Of a stretch of DNA of 23,087 nucleotides, positions 1 through 8,222 are shown piece after piece (position 1 is the stretch's first letter; the number at the start of each line of letters is the position of its first letter). Location: contig JALXER010000115.1 of the NCBI GenBank assembly GCA_027069385.1, positions 1-23,087 of the forward strand, in the 5' to 3' direction. Under the pieces are notes generated by a model. It was given only the letters and a program-made list of their open reading frames with translations, had not been told where the DNA came from and did no database searches. The stretch comes from Paracoccaceae bacterium. GTDB lineage: Bacteria; Pseudomonadota; Alphaproteobacteria; Rhodobacterales; Rhodobacteraceae. A program made the translations under genes and the position numbers.

Positions 1-565
1 CGCCCGCAATGCCTGTCCAGAAGAAAGAGGTCTCGGCGCTGTCGCGTCGCGCGGCATAGCGGGTCAGCAGCCCGTAAAGCGCAAACATCAGCGCCGAGGC
101 CAGCGCCAACATTGCACCGGCCGAAAAAACCTGCGTGCCCGGGTGCAGGATAACCAGCACCCCGAGCATGCCAACACCGATTGCCAGCCAGCGCCGCCAG
201 CCGACCACCTCGCCCAGAACGAAGCCGGAAAGCGCGGCGATCATCAGGGGGTAGGTGGCAAAAATGGCGTGGGCCTCTACCAGACCCAGCGCGACAAAGG
301 CGGCAATGGCAATGCAGATTTCAGCCACCAGCAAAACGCCGCGCGCCATTTGCAACCACGGTTGCGCAGTGCGCGCCACCCGTATGATACCGCCCCTGCG
401 CGAGGCGGACAGGGCCAGAACGAAGGCGGCAAAGAACCAGTAGCGCAGCATGACGATCATCACCGGCCCATATTTTGCGGCCATATAGCGCGACATGCCG
501 TCCTGCATGGCAAACAGAAAGGTGGTCAGGATCATCAGGGAAATTGCCTTAGGGTCAGGACCCAT
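1..565 (-). CDS. EamA/DMT-family permease, 3' end cut by window edge
   Basis: N-terminal 188 residues of an inner-membrane drug/metabolite (EamA, RhaT-like) transporter; the family has ten membrane helices in two EamA repeats and exports small metabolites, and the substrate cannot be told here. The protein starts MGPDPKAISLMILTTFLFAM, then shows FAMQDG, a conserved ML-RYW stretch, and hydrophobic segments ending in the FALYGLLTRYAARR region typical of the start of the second repeat. The reading frame runs into the inverted repeat of the element at 549-816. The ATG at 563-565 and the first four codons after it come from that repeat, and the family-like sequence begins at about KAISLM. A GGAG lies only two bases before this ATG. 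The alternative start is the ATG at 533-535. The original N-terminus was therefore probably replaced. The gene lies downstream of mnmD on the same strand. The family call is firm; the start is less certain. Confidence 0.85.
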   Translation of the reverse strand, partial: MGPDPKAISLMILTTFLFAMQDGMSRYMAAKYGPVMIVMLRYWFFAAFVLALSASRRGGIIRVARTAQPWLQMARGVLLVAEICIAIAAFVALGLVEAHAIFATYPLMIAALSGFVLGEVVGWRRWLAIGVGMLGVLVILHPGTQVFSAGAMLALASALMFALYGLLTRYAARRDSAETSFFWTGIAG

Positions 566-816
566 TACTCCGACGCCACCGGCGTCAAATCCGCGATAGC
601 TCGGCGGTTTGGGCCGCGCCGGACAGGGTGGCCCCCTTTTCAAGCGGCCCGAGCCGCCGAGATGAAGCGGATTTGGCGTCCTTCGGATTTGGCACATTTT
701 CCGCCTGACGGCTTCGCAATCCCTTGAAATAGCCCCACTATTCCTGCGGGCTTGCTCATGGTCAGGCGAAAAATCTGACAAACCGGTGGTGCCGGAGTAA
801 TGGGTCCTGACCCTAA
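549..816. mobile_element. MITE-like palindromic element, copy 1
   Basis: A 268 bp non-coding segment bounded by perfect 23 bp terminal inverted repeats at 549-571 and 794-816 (outer part TTAGGGTCAGGACCCATTAC). The TA at each outer edge would fit a TA target duplication. Inside are several hairpins: gacgcc/ggcgtc at 572-586, a palindromic arm pair around a loop at about 607-639, and ttttccgcctgac at 697-709 paired with 761-773 with one mismatch. Positions 667-774 are nearly identical, about 100 of 108 positions by eye, to 22402-22509. No transposase is present, so it would depend on an enzyme encoded elsewhere. It sits exactly between mnmD and the permease gene and supplies the stop of one and the start of the other. 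Confidence 0.8.
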
Positions 817-1475
817 TCACCCTGTCTGACCCCGATGCTCATGTGGCGCTTGCGGCCAAACCCGCTGACGCGCTGCACATCAAACCCGCCTTGCAGGGCG
901 CGGCGCACGTGCCCCGCCGCCGTATAGGTGGCAAGTGTGCCGTGCGGGGCGGTGTGCGCGCCGACCTGCGCCAGCAGTTCCGACCCCCACAGTTCGGGGT
1001 TTTTTGCCGGGCTGAACCCGTCCAGAAACCACGCATCGGCGCGCCCTTGCCACGCGGGCAGGGTTTGGCGCGCATCGCCGGTGATCAGGGTGAATTCCAG
1101 CGTGTCGGTGCAAAAACTGCGCCCGCCATTGGCCAGCAACTTTTGCGCCAGCGGTGCCAGTTCGGGCCAGACGCCAAGCGCGCGGGCCATGTCGGCAGGG
1201 GCCATGGGGTAAGCCTCGAAACTGGTGAAGCGCAGCCGCCCCTTGCCCTGCCACGCCTGCCACGCGGCCAGCAGGTTCAGGCCGGTGCCAAAACCCAGCT
1301 CGGCAATGTGAAACCCCTCGCCATAGCGCCGGGGCAAACCATTGCCACGCAAGAACACATGCCGTGCCTCGTCCAGCCCGCTGGCATCCGAGAAATACGG
1401 GTCGTCGAACCGGATCGAGACCGGAAAATCGTCTTGCCATTGCAGGCTTGCTTCGGGGGGCGTAATGGGGTCCAT
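813..1475 (-). CDS. mnmD: tRNA 5-methylaminomethyl-2-thiouridine methyltransferase MnmD
   Basis: SAM-dependent methyltransferase of 220 aa that performs the last methylation in making mnm5s2U at wobble position 34 of certain tRNAs; it corresponds to the N-terminal domain of bifunctional MnmC. Seen: the SAM-binding GFGTGLN at residues 61-67, the family signature DGFSPAKNPELW at 152-163, and a KRHMSIG end. Residues 24-43 (DDPYFSD...EARHVFL) match the family start region. The start at 1475 is chosen because MDPITPPEASLQWQDDFPVS resembles family N-termini; an upstream in-frame ATG at 1523 would overlap the divergent oxidoreductase gene. No strong ribosome binding site is seen. The TAG stop is the outer edge of the neighbouring element's inverted repeat, so the last residues may have changed when it inserted. 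No oxidase domain is fused; a separate FAD enzyme starts 28 bp away. Confidence 0.92.
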   Translation of the reverse strand: MDPITPPEASLQWQDDFPVSIRFDDPYFSDASGLDEARHVFLRGNGLPRRYGEGFHIAELGFGTGLNLLAAWQAWQGKGRLRFTSFEAYPMAPADMARALGVWPELAPLAQKLLANGGRSFCTDTLEFTLITGDARQTLPAWQGRADAWFLDGFSPAKNPELWGSELLAQVGAHTAPHGTLATYTAAGHVRRALQGGFDVQRVSGFGRKRHMSIGVRQGD

Positions 1476-1503
1476 AAAGGCGCAATACAGATGGAAGCGG
1501 GTA

Positions 1504-2565
1504 ATGGCAAATATTTCGATCATCGGGGCAGGGGTTTACGGGCTGTCAATCGGGCTGGCCCTGTTAGGGGCCGGACACAAGGTGCGGATGATCGAGGCGG
1601 GCGCGGTCGGGCAGGGGGCCAGTGGCGGGCTGGTTGGCGCGCTGGCTCCGCATGTCCCCGAGGACTGGAACGTGCGCAAGCAATACCAGCTGGATGCGCT
1701 GATCAGCGCGGCGGAACACTGGGCGCGGGTCGAGGCGCTGTCCGGTCTGCCCACCGGCTATGGGCGGGTCGGGCGCTATATTCCACTTGATGACGCCTAC
1801 GAGGCGCAAAAGGCGCTTAGCCGGGTGGCGGGCGCGGCGCGGCTGTGGCGTGACGGGTTTGACTGGCAGGTGCTGCAAAGCGCGCCGGGGGTTGATCCGG
1901 CGGCAGCGCCATTCGGGGTGGTGCATGACACGCTTTCGGCGCGCGTGAACCCGCGCCTTGCCGGTCCGGCGCTGGCTGGGGCGGTGCGGGCTTTGGGCGG
2001 GCAGATCGAAACCGGCGTGCGGGTCGATCGCGCCGCAGCGGTGTCGGGCGATGTGGTGATCATCGCGGCCGGTGTAGGGTCGGGCGCGCTGCTGGTGCCG
2101 TTTCTGGGCGAGGGGCGGATCAAGGGGATCAAGGGGCAGGCGGCGCTGCTGGCGGCCGAACTGCCCGCCCATATGCCGGTGGTCAACGGCAAGGGGGTCT
2201 ATATCGTGCCCCATGCCAACGGCACCGTAGCGGTCGGGGCGACCAGCGAAAACCGCTATGCGCAGCCCTTTGCCATCGACGCCGGTCTTGACGCGGTGCT
2301 GGACAAGGCGCGCCTTATGGTGCCGGCCCTGCGCGGCGCAGAAGTGTTGGAACGCCATGCCGGTCTGCGCCCCAAAGCCCCCAAGCCCGAGGCCATGCTG
2401 GGCTGGCTGGATGACCGCACCATGGTGGCCACCGGCGGCTTTAAAACCGGTTTTGCCAATGCGCACCGGATCGGGGCCGAGGTTGTTGCGCTGGTTAACG
2501 GCGAAACGGGCAGCTTTCCGGGTGATTTCACCCCGACCCACCACCTGACCAAACGCAAGAAATAA
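1504..2565 (+). CDS. DAO-family FAD-dependent oxidoreductase, possibly MnmC2-like
   Basis: A 353 aa D-amino-acid-oxidase-fold flavoprotein. Seen: the Rossmann FAD site IIGAGVYGLSIG at residues 6-17, an acidic residue (E31) at the end of the second strand for ribose binding, QGASGGLVGAL at about 37-47, and a C-terminal FAD-contact block TGGFKTGFANA. The family oxidises amines or imino acids, giving imine and H2O2. The GASG--GAL-P spacing resembles the C-terminal oxidase domain of MnmC, and the gene is head-to-head with mnmD, so a role in demodifying cmnm5U is a reasonable inference but not shown. Glycine-oxidase-like activity is the alternative. The start ATG at 1504 follows GGAAGCGG and directly begins the FAD motif; longer upstream reading frame is antisense to mnmD. 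It ends with a lysine-rich tail (TKRKK). Confidence 0.85.
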   Translation: MANISIIGAGVYGLSIGLALLGAGHKVRMIEAGAVGQGASGGLVGALAPHVPEDWNVRKQYQLDALISAAEHWARVEALSGLPTGYGRVGRYIPLDDAYEAQKALSRVAGAARLWRDGFDWQVLQSAPGVDPAAAPFGVVHDTLSARVNPRLAGPALAGAVRALGGQIETGVRVDRAAAVSGDVVIIAAGVGSGALLVPFLGEGRIKGIKGQAALLAAELPAHMPVVNGKGVYIVPHANGTVAVGATSENRYAQPFAIDAGLDAVLDKARLMVPALRGAEVLERHAGLRPKAPKPEAMLGWLDDRTMVATGGFKTGFANAHRIGAEVVALVNGETGSFPGDFTPTHHLTKRKK

Positions 2566-2587
2566 TCCGCATCCCTGCCCGCCCGCC

Positions 2588-2639
2588 GGATCCTTTCGAG
2601 AGGATCCTCTGCGAAAGAGGGGGGGCTTTAGCCTCCCCG
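2588..2639 (+). terminator. Cluster of stem-loops after the FAD oxidoreductase gene
   Basis: Three short dyads follow each other: ggatcct/aggatcc at 2588-2607, cctct/agagg at about 2606-2618, and a G-rich stem with its C-rich partner at about 2620-2639 around ggctttagcc. They lie 22 bp after the stop codon, a usual place for transcription termination. No T-tract follows, so intrinsic termination is uncertain. Confidence 0.35.
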
Positions 2640-2701
2640 AGCGAGCAGACCTCCGGCGGTGGGGCGGTGACAGGTGGTGGCGCGGTGTAAAATAATTGCC
2701 A

Positions 2702-2713
2702 AACCGGCCGGTT
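2702..2713. promoter_or_regulatory. Palindrome upstream of the sodium channel gene
   Basis: A perfect 12 bp palindrome, aaccggccggtt, lies 42 bp before the channel start codon, inside a locally AT-richer stretch (taaaataattg). Its size and place would suit an operator. No regulator is recognisable nearby and no second copy was noticed. Confidence 0.25.
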
Positions 2714-2755
2714 CTTGGCATATCTTCGGGCAAGGCAATTGTTTTGGGGATTTCG

Positions 2756-3532
<777 letters not shown>

Positions 3533-3629
3533 CCACGGCAACCACGCGGCGCGGCCGCTGTTGCGCGCGCCCCACCCCCGCGCCCGCGCCGCCCCGAACC
3601 GGCAGCGCCTTTGGCACAGGGGCGTCGGA

Positions 3630-4397
3630 TCAGCGTTTGAGCAAACGGAACAGTTCCGAGGCGCCATAGCCCGCCACCAGCGCCACCAGCAGCGACATCA
3701 GCCCGTAAAGCAGCGCCTGATCCTGGGCGAGGTTGTAAAGCCAGCGTTCAAGCCCGGTCTTGCGCACCTCGATCCCGACCGTGGTCTGGCTGATCACGTT
3801 GCGGTCGCGGATCAGAAAGACCTTGGCGCTGAAATCGCCCTCTACCAGATTGGCGGGCAACTGGATACTGGCGCGAAACAGGGTTTCGTCGGTCAGATGC
3901 ACGATGCCGTCCCGCTCGGAATAAAGGCCCGAGTCGACGCGGATGCGGGTTACAGCCTCGTTAAAGGATTCCATATCCGGATTGTCACTGTCATGGGCCA
4001 GACGGCGCACGGCGTGATCGATCCCGATGGCGTAATCTGCCTGCATGCTTTCGGTCAGAATCTCGTCAAGCGGGCCGGTGGTGGCCACGGCGAAAAAGCT
4101 CGGGGCCTCTTCGACCTCTACCGAGGCGGCATTGACCCAGATGCCCAGCTTCTTTTCCTTGCGGCGCACGGTGACCGGTTCCAGCGGGCCTTCGACCACG
4201 ATGGCGACTTCCAGCGGTGCGGTGCCTTCGGGCAGCGGGTGGTCGCGTTTGATCGCGCCAAACACAAAGATTTCGGAGCCGGAATAGTCGGCGGTAATCG
4301 CCACATGGTTCTGGCTTAGGTCCACCACCAGTTCTTCGGTCTGGGCAGCGACGGCACCGGCAAGCAGTGCAAATGAAAACGACAGGATACGCAGCAT
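3630..4397 (-). CDS. TIGR02186-family membrane-anchored protein
   Basis: A 255 aa protein of the alphaproteobacterial TIGR02186 family, whose function is not established. Seen: a Sec signal peptide (MLRILSFSFALLAGAVAAQ, cleavage near residue 19), a beta-rich extracytoplasmic region with VDLSQNHVAITADYSG and FVFGAIKRD, and one C-terminal membrane helix (ALLYGLMSLLVALVAGYG) with a short basic cytoplasmic tail (FRLLKR). It is therefore probably periplasmic with a C-terminal anchor. The ATG at 4397 is one base after the TAA of the upstream TauE/SafE permease gene, implying translational coupling and a role with the permease. An in-frame ATG at 4478 lies inside the permease gene and would hide the signal peptide. 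It likely acts as a periplasmic partner of the exporter. Confidence 0.85.
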   Translation of the reverse strand: MLRILSFSFALLAGAVAAQTEELVVDLSQNHVAITADYSGSEIFVFGAIKRDHPLPEGTAPLEVAIVVEGPLEPVTVRRKEKKLGIWVNAASVEVEEAPSFFAVATTGPLDEILTESMQADYAIGIDHAVRRLAHDSDNPDMESFNEAVTRIRVDSGLYSERDGIVHLTDETLFRASIQLPANLVEGDFSAKVFLIRDRNVISQTTVGIEVRKTGLERWLYNLAQDQALLYGLMSLLVALVAGYGASELFRLLKR

Positions 4398-4398
4398 A

Positions 4399-5313
4399 TT
4401 AGTGACCCCCGGCACCGAGCGAATACAGCTCGGATGGTTCAAAAAGCAGGCCATAAGCCAGTTTGGCGCACATGGCAAGCACCATGATCGCCAGCAGAAT
4501 GCGCAGTTGTTCGGCCTTTAGCTTGACCCCGATACGGGTGCCGATTTGCGCACCGATCACCCCGCCCAGCAACAGCACCACCGCCAGCACCGCATCAACC
4601 GTGTGGTTTTGCGTGGCGTGCATCAGCGTGGTAAAGGCGGTCACGAAAATGATCTGGAACAGCGAGGTGCCCACAACAACCTTGGTGGGCATGCCCAGCA
4701 GATAAATCATTGCCGGCACCATGATAAAGCCGCCGCCAACCCCCATGATCGCGGCCAGAATGCCGACCAGCGCCCCGACCAGAAACGGCGGAATGACGCT
4801 GATATAAAGGTTGGAAACCCGGAACCGCATCTTGAAGGGCAAGCCATGGATCCAGTTGTGGCGCTTTTTCTTGCCAACCACGCCGGTCTTTTTGGATTTG
4901 CGAATGGCGTTCAGGGATTCGATAAACATCATCCCGCCAACCAGCCCCAGAAAGATGACATAGGTCAGGGTTACCAGCAGTTCCACCTGCCCGATCGATT
5001 TCAGGTATTTGAACACCTGAACCCCGATGGCCGCCCCGACCAGACCACCCACCAGCAGCACCATCCCCATCTTTAGATCAACGGTTTTTCGCCTGAGATG
5101 GGCCAGCACGCCCGAAAAGGACGAGGCGACAATCTGGTTGGCCTCGGTTGCCACGGCAACGGCAGGGGGAATGCCGATCATGAACAACATCGGCGTCATC
5201 AAAAAACCGCCACCCACGCCGAACATCCCCGAAAGGATACCGACCAGCGCGCCCAGACCAAACAAAAGAAATATACTGACCGATACTTCGGCAATGGGAA
5301 GATAGATTTGCAT
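4399..5313 (-). CDS. TauE/SafE (TSUP) family permease, second tandem copy
   Basis: A 304 aa inner-membrane permease of the TSUP family, which moves sulfite, sulfonates or other organic anions. Seen: two matching half-repeats, each with a glycine motif (GMFGVGGGFLMTP near residue 30 and IMGVGGGFIMVPA near 190), about eight hydrophobic helices, and a long basic cytoplasmic loop (KKRHNWIHGLPFKMRFRVSN) between halves. Its sequence is strongly similar along its whole length to the neighbouring permease at 5406-6317, so the two arose by tandem duplication. It is coupled to the TIGR02186 gene by a one-base gap. The 92 bp before it contain an AT-rich stretch (gttataacaaaatttc) that could hold its own promoter. 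The exact substrate is not decidable. Confidence 0.9.
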   Translation of the reverse strand: MQIYLPIAEVSVSIFLLFGLGALVGILSGMFGVGGGFLMTPMLFMIGIPPAVAVATEANQIVASSFSGVLAHLRRKTVDLKMGMVLLVGGLVGAAIGVQVFKYLKSIGQVELLVTLTYVIFLGLVGGMMFIESLNAIRKSKKTGVVGKKKRHNWIHGLPFKMRFRVSNLYISVIPPFLVGALVGILAAIMGVGGGFIMVPAMIYLLGMPTKVVVGTSLFQIIFVTAFTTLMHATQNHTVDAVLAVVLLLGGVIGAQIGTRIGVKLKAEQLRILLAIMVLAMCAKLAYGLLFEPSELYSLGAGGH

Positions 5314-5405
5314 AGACCACCCTTTTTTTGTGCGATAGCCTCGGTTATAACAAAATTTCTGAATGTATTAGTGCCGATAGCTGCGACAAATCGGAGCAAT
5401 CTGCC

Positions 5406-6317
5406 CTAGCCGACGGCTGCAACTATGGAAAACAGGTCTGTGGGTTCGACGGTCAGGGTCAGCCCCAGTTTGAAGCACATGGCCAGCACCATCAGCGCCA
5501 GCAGAATACGCAACTGTTCCGCCTTGAGCATCAGGCCGATCTTGGCTCCGATTTGCGCCCCGACCACGCCGCTAAGGATCAGGGTCAGTGCCAGCACCGC
5601 GTCGACGGTGTGGCTTTCATAGGCGTGCATGACCGTAGCAAAGGCGGCCACAAAAATGATCTGGAACAACGAGGTGCCCACCACGACCTTGGTCGGCATA
5701 CCAATCAGATAGATCATCGCGGGCACCATGATAAAGCCGCCGCCAACCCCCATGATCGCCGACAGGAACCCGACCAGAAACCCCACCGCAATCGGGGGAA
5801 TGACACTGATATAAAGGTTGGAAACCCGAAACCGGGTCTTGAAGGGCAGGCGGTGAATCCATGAATGCTTTTTGCGCTTGGGCGCCACCGCCTTTTTAGA
5901 GCGGCGAATGGCGTTCAGGCTTTCGATAAACATCAGCCCGCCGATCAGGCCCAGAAACAGCACATAGGTCAGGGTAACCGCCAGATCGATCTGGCCCAGT
6001 TGTTTAAGCCACGAGAACACCTGAACCCCCAGCATCGCGCCGCTAAGCCCGCCAACCAGCAGATACATCCCCATTTTCAGATCAACAGTGCGGCGCTTGA
6101 AATGGGCCAGCACGCCGGAAAAGGAAGAGGCCACAATCTGGTTCGCACCGGTTGCCACGGCCACGGTCGGAGGGATGCCGATAAAAAACAGCAGCGGAGT
6201 CAGGATAAACCCGCCACCCACGCCGAACATTCCCGACAGCACCCCCACCAGCCCGCCAAGGCCGAGCAGCAAAAACAGGTTTACCGATACCCCGGCAATA
6301 GGCAGATAGATATGCAT
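5406..6317 (-). CDS. TauE/SafE (TSUP) family permease, first tandem copy
   Basis: A 303 aa TSUP-family inner-membrane permease, paralogous to the next gene. Seen: an N-terminal half with GMFGVGGGFILTPLLF and a C-terminal half with IMGVGGGFIMVPAMIYL, then GMPTKVVVGTSLFQIIF shared exactly with the other copy, and a basic mid-loop (KRKKHSWIHRLPFKTRFRVSN). A GGGGAAA sits just before the ATG at 6317, preceded by a small C4/G4 dyad. It lies 49 bp downstream of the purine nucleoside phosphorylase gene, so it could be read from the nucleoside operon. That link is positional only, since the family is normally tied to sulfur compounds. Keeping two diverged copies suggests different substrates or a heteromeric unit. 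Confidence 0.9.
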   Translation of the reverse strand: MHIYLPIAGVSVNLFLLLGLGGLVGVLSGMFGVGGGFILTPLLFFIGIPPTVAVATGANQIVASSFSGVLAHFKRRTVDLKMGMYLLVGGLSGAMLGVQVFSWLKQLGQIDLAVTLTYVLFLGLIGGLMFIESLNAIRRSKKAVAPKRKKHSWIHRLPFKTRFRVSNLYISVIPPIAVGFLVGFLSAIMGVGGGFIMVPAMIYLIGMPTKVVVGTSLFQIIFVAAFATVMHAYESHTVDAVLALTLILSGVVGAQIGAKIGLMLKAEQLRILLALMVLAMCFKLGLTLTVEPTDLFSIVAAVG

Positions 6318-6366
6318 GATTTTCCCCGAAAGTGAGGGGGACCATCTACGCCTGTTTCAACCGGAA

Positions 6367-7170
6367 TTAAAGGGCGGGGTGCTGCGACAAATTCGCAAGA
6401 TATCCGCGCAAAACCGTTTCCAGCTTGGCGGCCCCCAGCGGGGCCATTGCCTTGGTGTGTTCGTGCGATAGGGTTTCTTTGCTCATACCCGCGGCCATGT
6501 TGGTGATTACCGAAATGGCGGCAGCGCGCAGGCCAAAGAATCGCGCAAGGATGACCTCGGGGACCGTGGACATGCCCACCGCATCGGCTCCGAGGGTCCG
6601 GATGGTCCGAATCTCGGCCGGGGTTTCGAAACTCGGGCCGGAATACCACGCATAAACCCCGTGATGCAGGGATATGTTTTGGGTGGTGGCGGCCTTGGTC
6701 AGGGCCTCGCGCAACAACGGGTCATAGGCGTCAACCATGTTGACAAAACGCCGGTCGGTCGGCTCTCCGATCAGCGGATTCAGGCCGGAAAAATTGATAT
6801 GGTCATCGACCAGCATCACGCTGCCCGGTGGCATATCGGGGCGCATTGATCCAGCGGCATTGGTCAGGATCACCTGATCCGCGCCCAGCTTTCCAAGGGT
6901 TTCAAGCGGCACCCGCATCGCATCGGCCCGCCCGTTTTCGTAATAATGGGAACGCCCGCCAAACACCGCAACGCGGGTGCCGAACAGGTCTCCGATGATC
7001 AGCTTGGGGGTGTGGCCCGAGACATTGCCATGGGCAAAGCCCTTTAGCTCGGCATAGTCGATCGCCACCCCGTCCACCGCGTCGGCCAGATGGCCCAGCC
7101 CCGAGCCGAGGATCAGCCCGAGCCGCACCGGTTCGGCACCGGCACGGCTGCGGATCAGATCAAGGGTCAT
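6367..7170 (-). CDS. punA: Purine-nucleoside phosphorylase, trimeric (human PNP) type
   Basis: A 267 aa cytoplasmic enzyme that splits purine nucleosides with phosphate into base and (deoxy)ribose-1-phosphate. Seen: phosphate loop GSGLG at 22-26, GGRSHYYENG at 71-80 carrying the phosphate-binding RxH, TNAAGSM at 103-109, GPSFETPAE at 178-186, the nucleoside-binding methionine motif MSTVPEV at 200-206, and ITN at 222-224. That asparagine corresponds to the residue giving 6-oxopurine (inosine/guanosine) preference in trimeric PNPs. Length is normal for the family. The start overlaps the end of the ABC permease gene by 4 bp (ATGA), so uptake and phosphorolysis are translationally coupled. MTAP is the main alternative in the superfamily but the ITN motif favours PNP. 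Confidence 0.93.
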   Translation of the reverse strand: MTLDLIRSRAGAEPVRLGLILGSGLGHLADAVDGVAIDYAELKGFAHGNVSGHTPKLIIGDLFGTRVAVFGGRSHYYENGRADAMRVPLETLGKLGADQVILTNAAGSMRPDMPPGSVMLVDDHINFSGLNPLIGEPTDRRFVNMVDAYDPLLREALTKAATTQNISLHHGVYAWYSGPSFETPAEIRTIRTLGADAVGMSTVPEVILARFFGLRAAAISVITNMAAGMSKETLSHEHTKAMAPLGAAKLETVLRGYLANLSQHPAL

Positions 7171-8222
7171 CTTTCCTTCACATAAGGCTCGCCACCGGCT
7201 TTGGGCGGAATGGCCTTGCCGATGAAACCGGCCAGAATGACCACGGTCAGGATGTAGGGCAGCGCCTGCATGAACTGGACCGGAATCACAAATGCGCCGA
7301 TATCGATGGACTGGTATTTGTTGCCGATCGCCTCAAGAAAGCCGAACAGCAGCGCCGCGCCCAGCACCCCTTTAGGGGACCATTTGGCGAAGATCAGCGC
7401 CGCCAGCGCGATAAAGCCGCGTTGGGCGCTCATTTCAGGCGAAAACCCGGGGGCCGAGGTGCCAAGGCTAAGATAGGCACCCGAGATCCCGCAAAGCAGA
7501 CCGGCAATCAACACCGCCGAATAGCGCAGTTTGACCACCGAGATACCGGCAGTATCCACCGCGCCGGGGTTTTCGCCCACCGCGCGCAGGCGCAGGCCGA
7601 AACGGGTGCGAAACAGCACCCACCAGCTAAGCGGAACCGCCGCCAGCGCGGCATAAACGATGATGTTGTGCCCCGAGATCAGCCCTTCGTAAATCGGGCC
7701 GATGACGGGAATATCCGCTGCCGCCTCGGCTCCGGGCAAGGTGATAGTGCTGAATCGCTGCGAACCGTCAAGACTTGGCGTATTACCGCCCATGGCAAAC
7801 CACTGCTTGGCCACCAGAACCGTTGTTCCCGATGCGAAAAAGTTGATGGCGACGCCCGAAATCAACTGGTTGCCGCGCAGGGTAATCGAGGCAAAGGCGT
7901 GGATCATCGCCAGGATGATCGAAACGATGATTGCCGCGCCAAGGCCGATCCAGACCGACCAGACACCCCAGGACCCGAGGGGGATCTTCAACGGGTCGGT
8001 CAAACCCAGCCCGATCGGCACCGACCAGTATTCACCAATATAGGACGGGTCACCGGCAAAGGTGGCAAAGGCACCGGCGGCAAAGGCACCGGCCAGCATT
8101 TTACCCTCCAGCCCGATGTCGAAAATGCCCGAGCGTTCGGAAAACAGGCCCGCAAGTGCGGCCAGCAGCAAAGGGGTGGCCAGCCGCAGGGCCGAATCCA
8201 TCAGTTGCAAAAGTTCCATCAT
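7167..8222 (-). CDS. Nucleoside ABC transporter permease (YufQ/NupC-like)
   Basis: A 351 aa inner-membrane permease of the BMP-type nucleoside ABC importer. Seen: the family hallmark SERSGIFDIGLEGKMLAGAF near residues 28-47, eight to ten hydrophobic helices, and the coupling region FGLRLRAVGENPGAVDTAGISV (residues about 207-228) facing the ATPase. It ends in a short charged cytoplasmic tail (GGEPYVKER). It pairs with the next upstream permease as a heterodimer. Two successive ATG codons occur at 8222 and 8219; the first gives a 4 bp ATGA overlap with the upstream permease stop, the arrangement also seen at the other junctions of this operon. Purine nucleosides are the likely cargo, inferred from the phosphorylase directly downstream. 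Confidence 0.93.
   Translation of the reverse strand: MMELLQLMDSALRLATPLLLAALAGLFSERSGIFDIGLEGKMLAGAFAAGAFATFAGDPSYIGEYWSVPIGLGLTDPLKIPLGSWGVWSVWIGLGAAIIVSIILAMIHAFASITLRGNQLISGVAINFFASGTTVLVAKQWFAMGGNTPSLDGSQRFSTITLPGAEAAADIPVIGPIYEGLISGHNIIVYAALAAVPLSWWVLFRTRFGLRLRAVGENPGAVDTAGISVVKLRYSAVLIAGLLCGISGAYLSLGTSAPGFSPEMSAQRGFIALAALIFAKWSPKGVLGAALLFGFLEAIGNKYQSIDIGAFVIPVQFMQALPYILTVVILAGFIGKAIPPKAGGEPYVKER

Noticed and set aside
143..727. A 194-codon plus-strand open frame running from the permease gene into the palindromic element
   Set aside because: The first part is antisense to the DMT permease and the rest is repeat sequence, so it is not a gene.
5314..5405. Possible promoter between the two TauE/SafE genes (AT-rich, gttataac)
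   Set aside because: A -10-like hexamer is visible but no convincing -35 at the right spacing, so no separate promoter feature is called.
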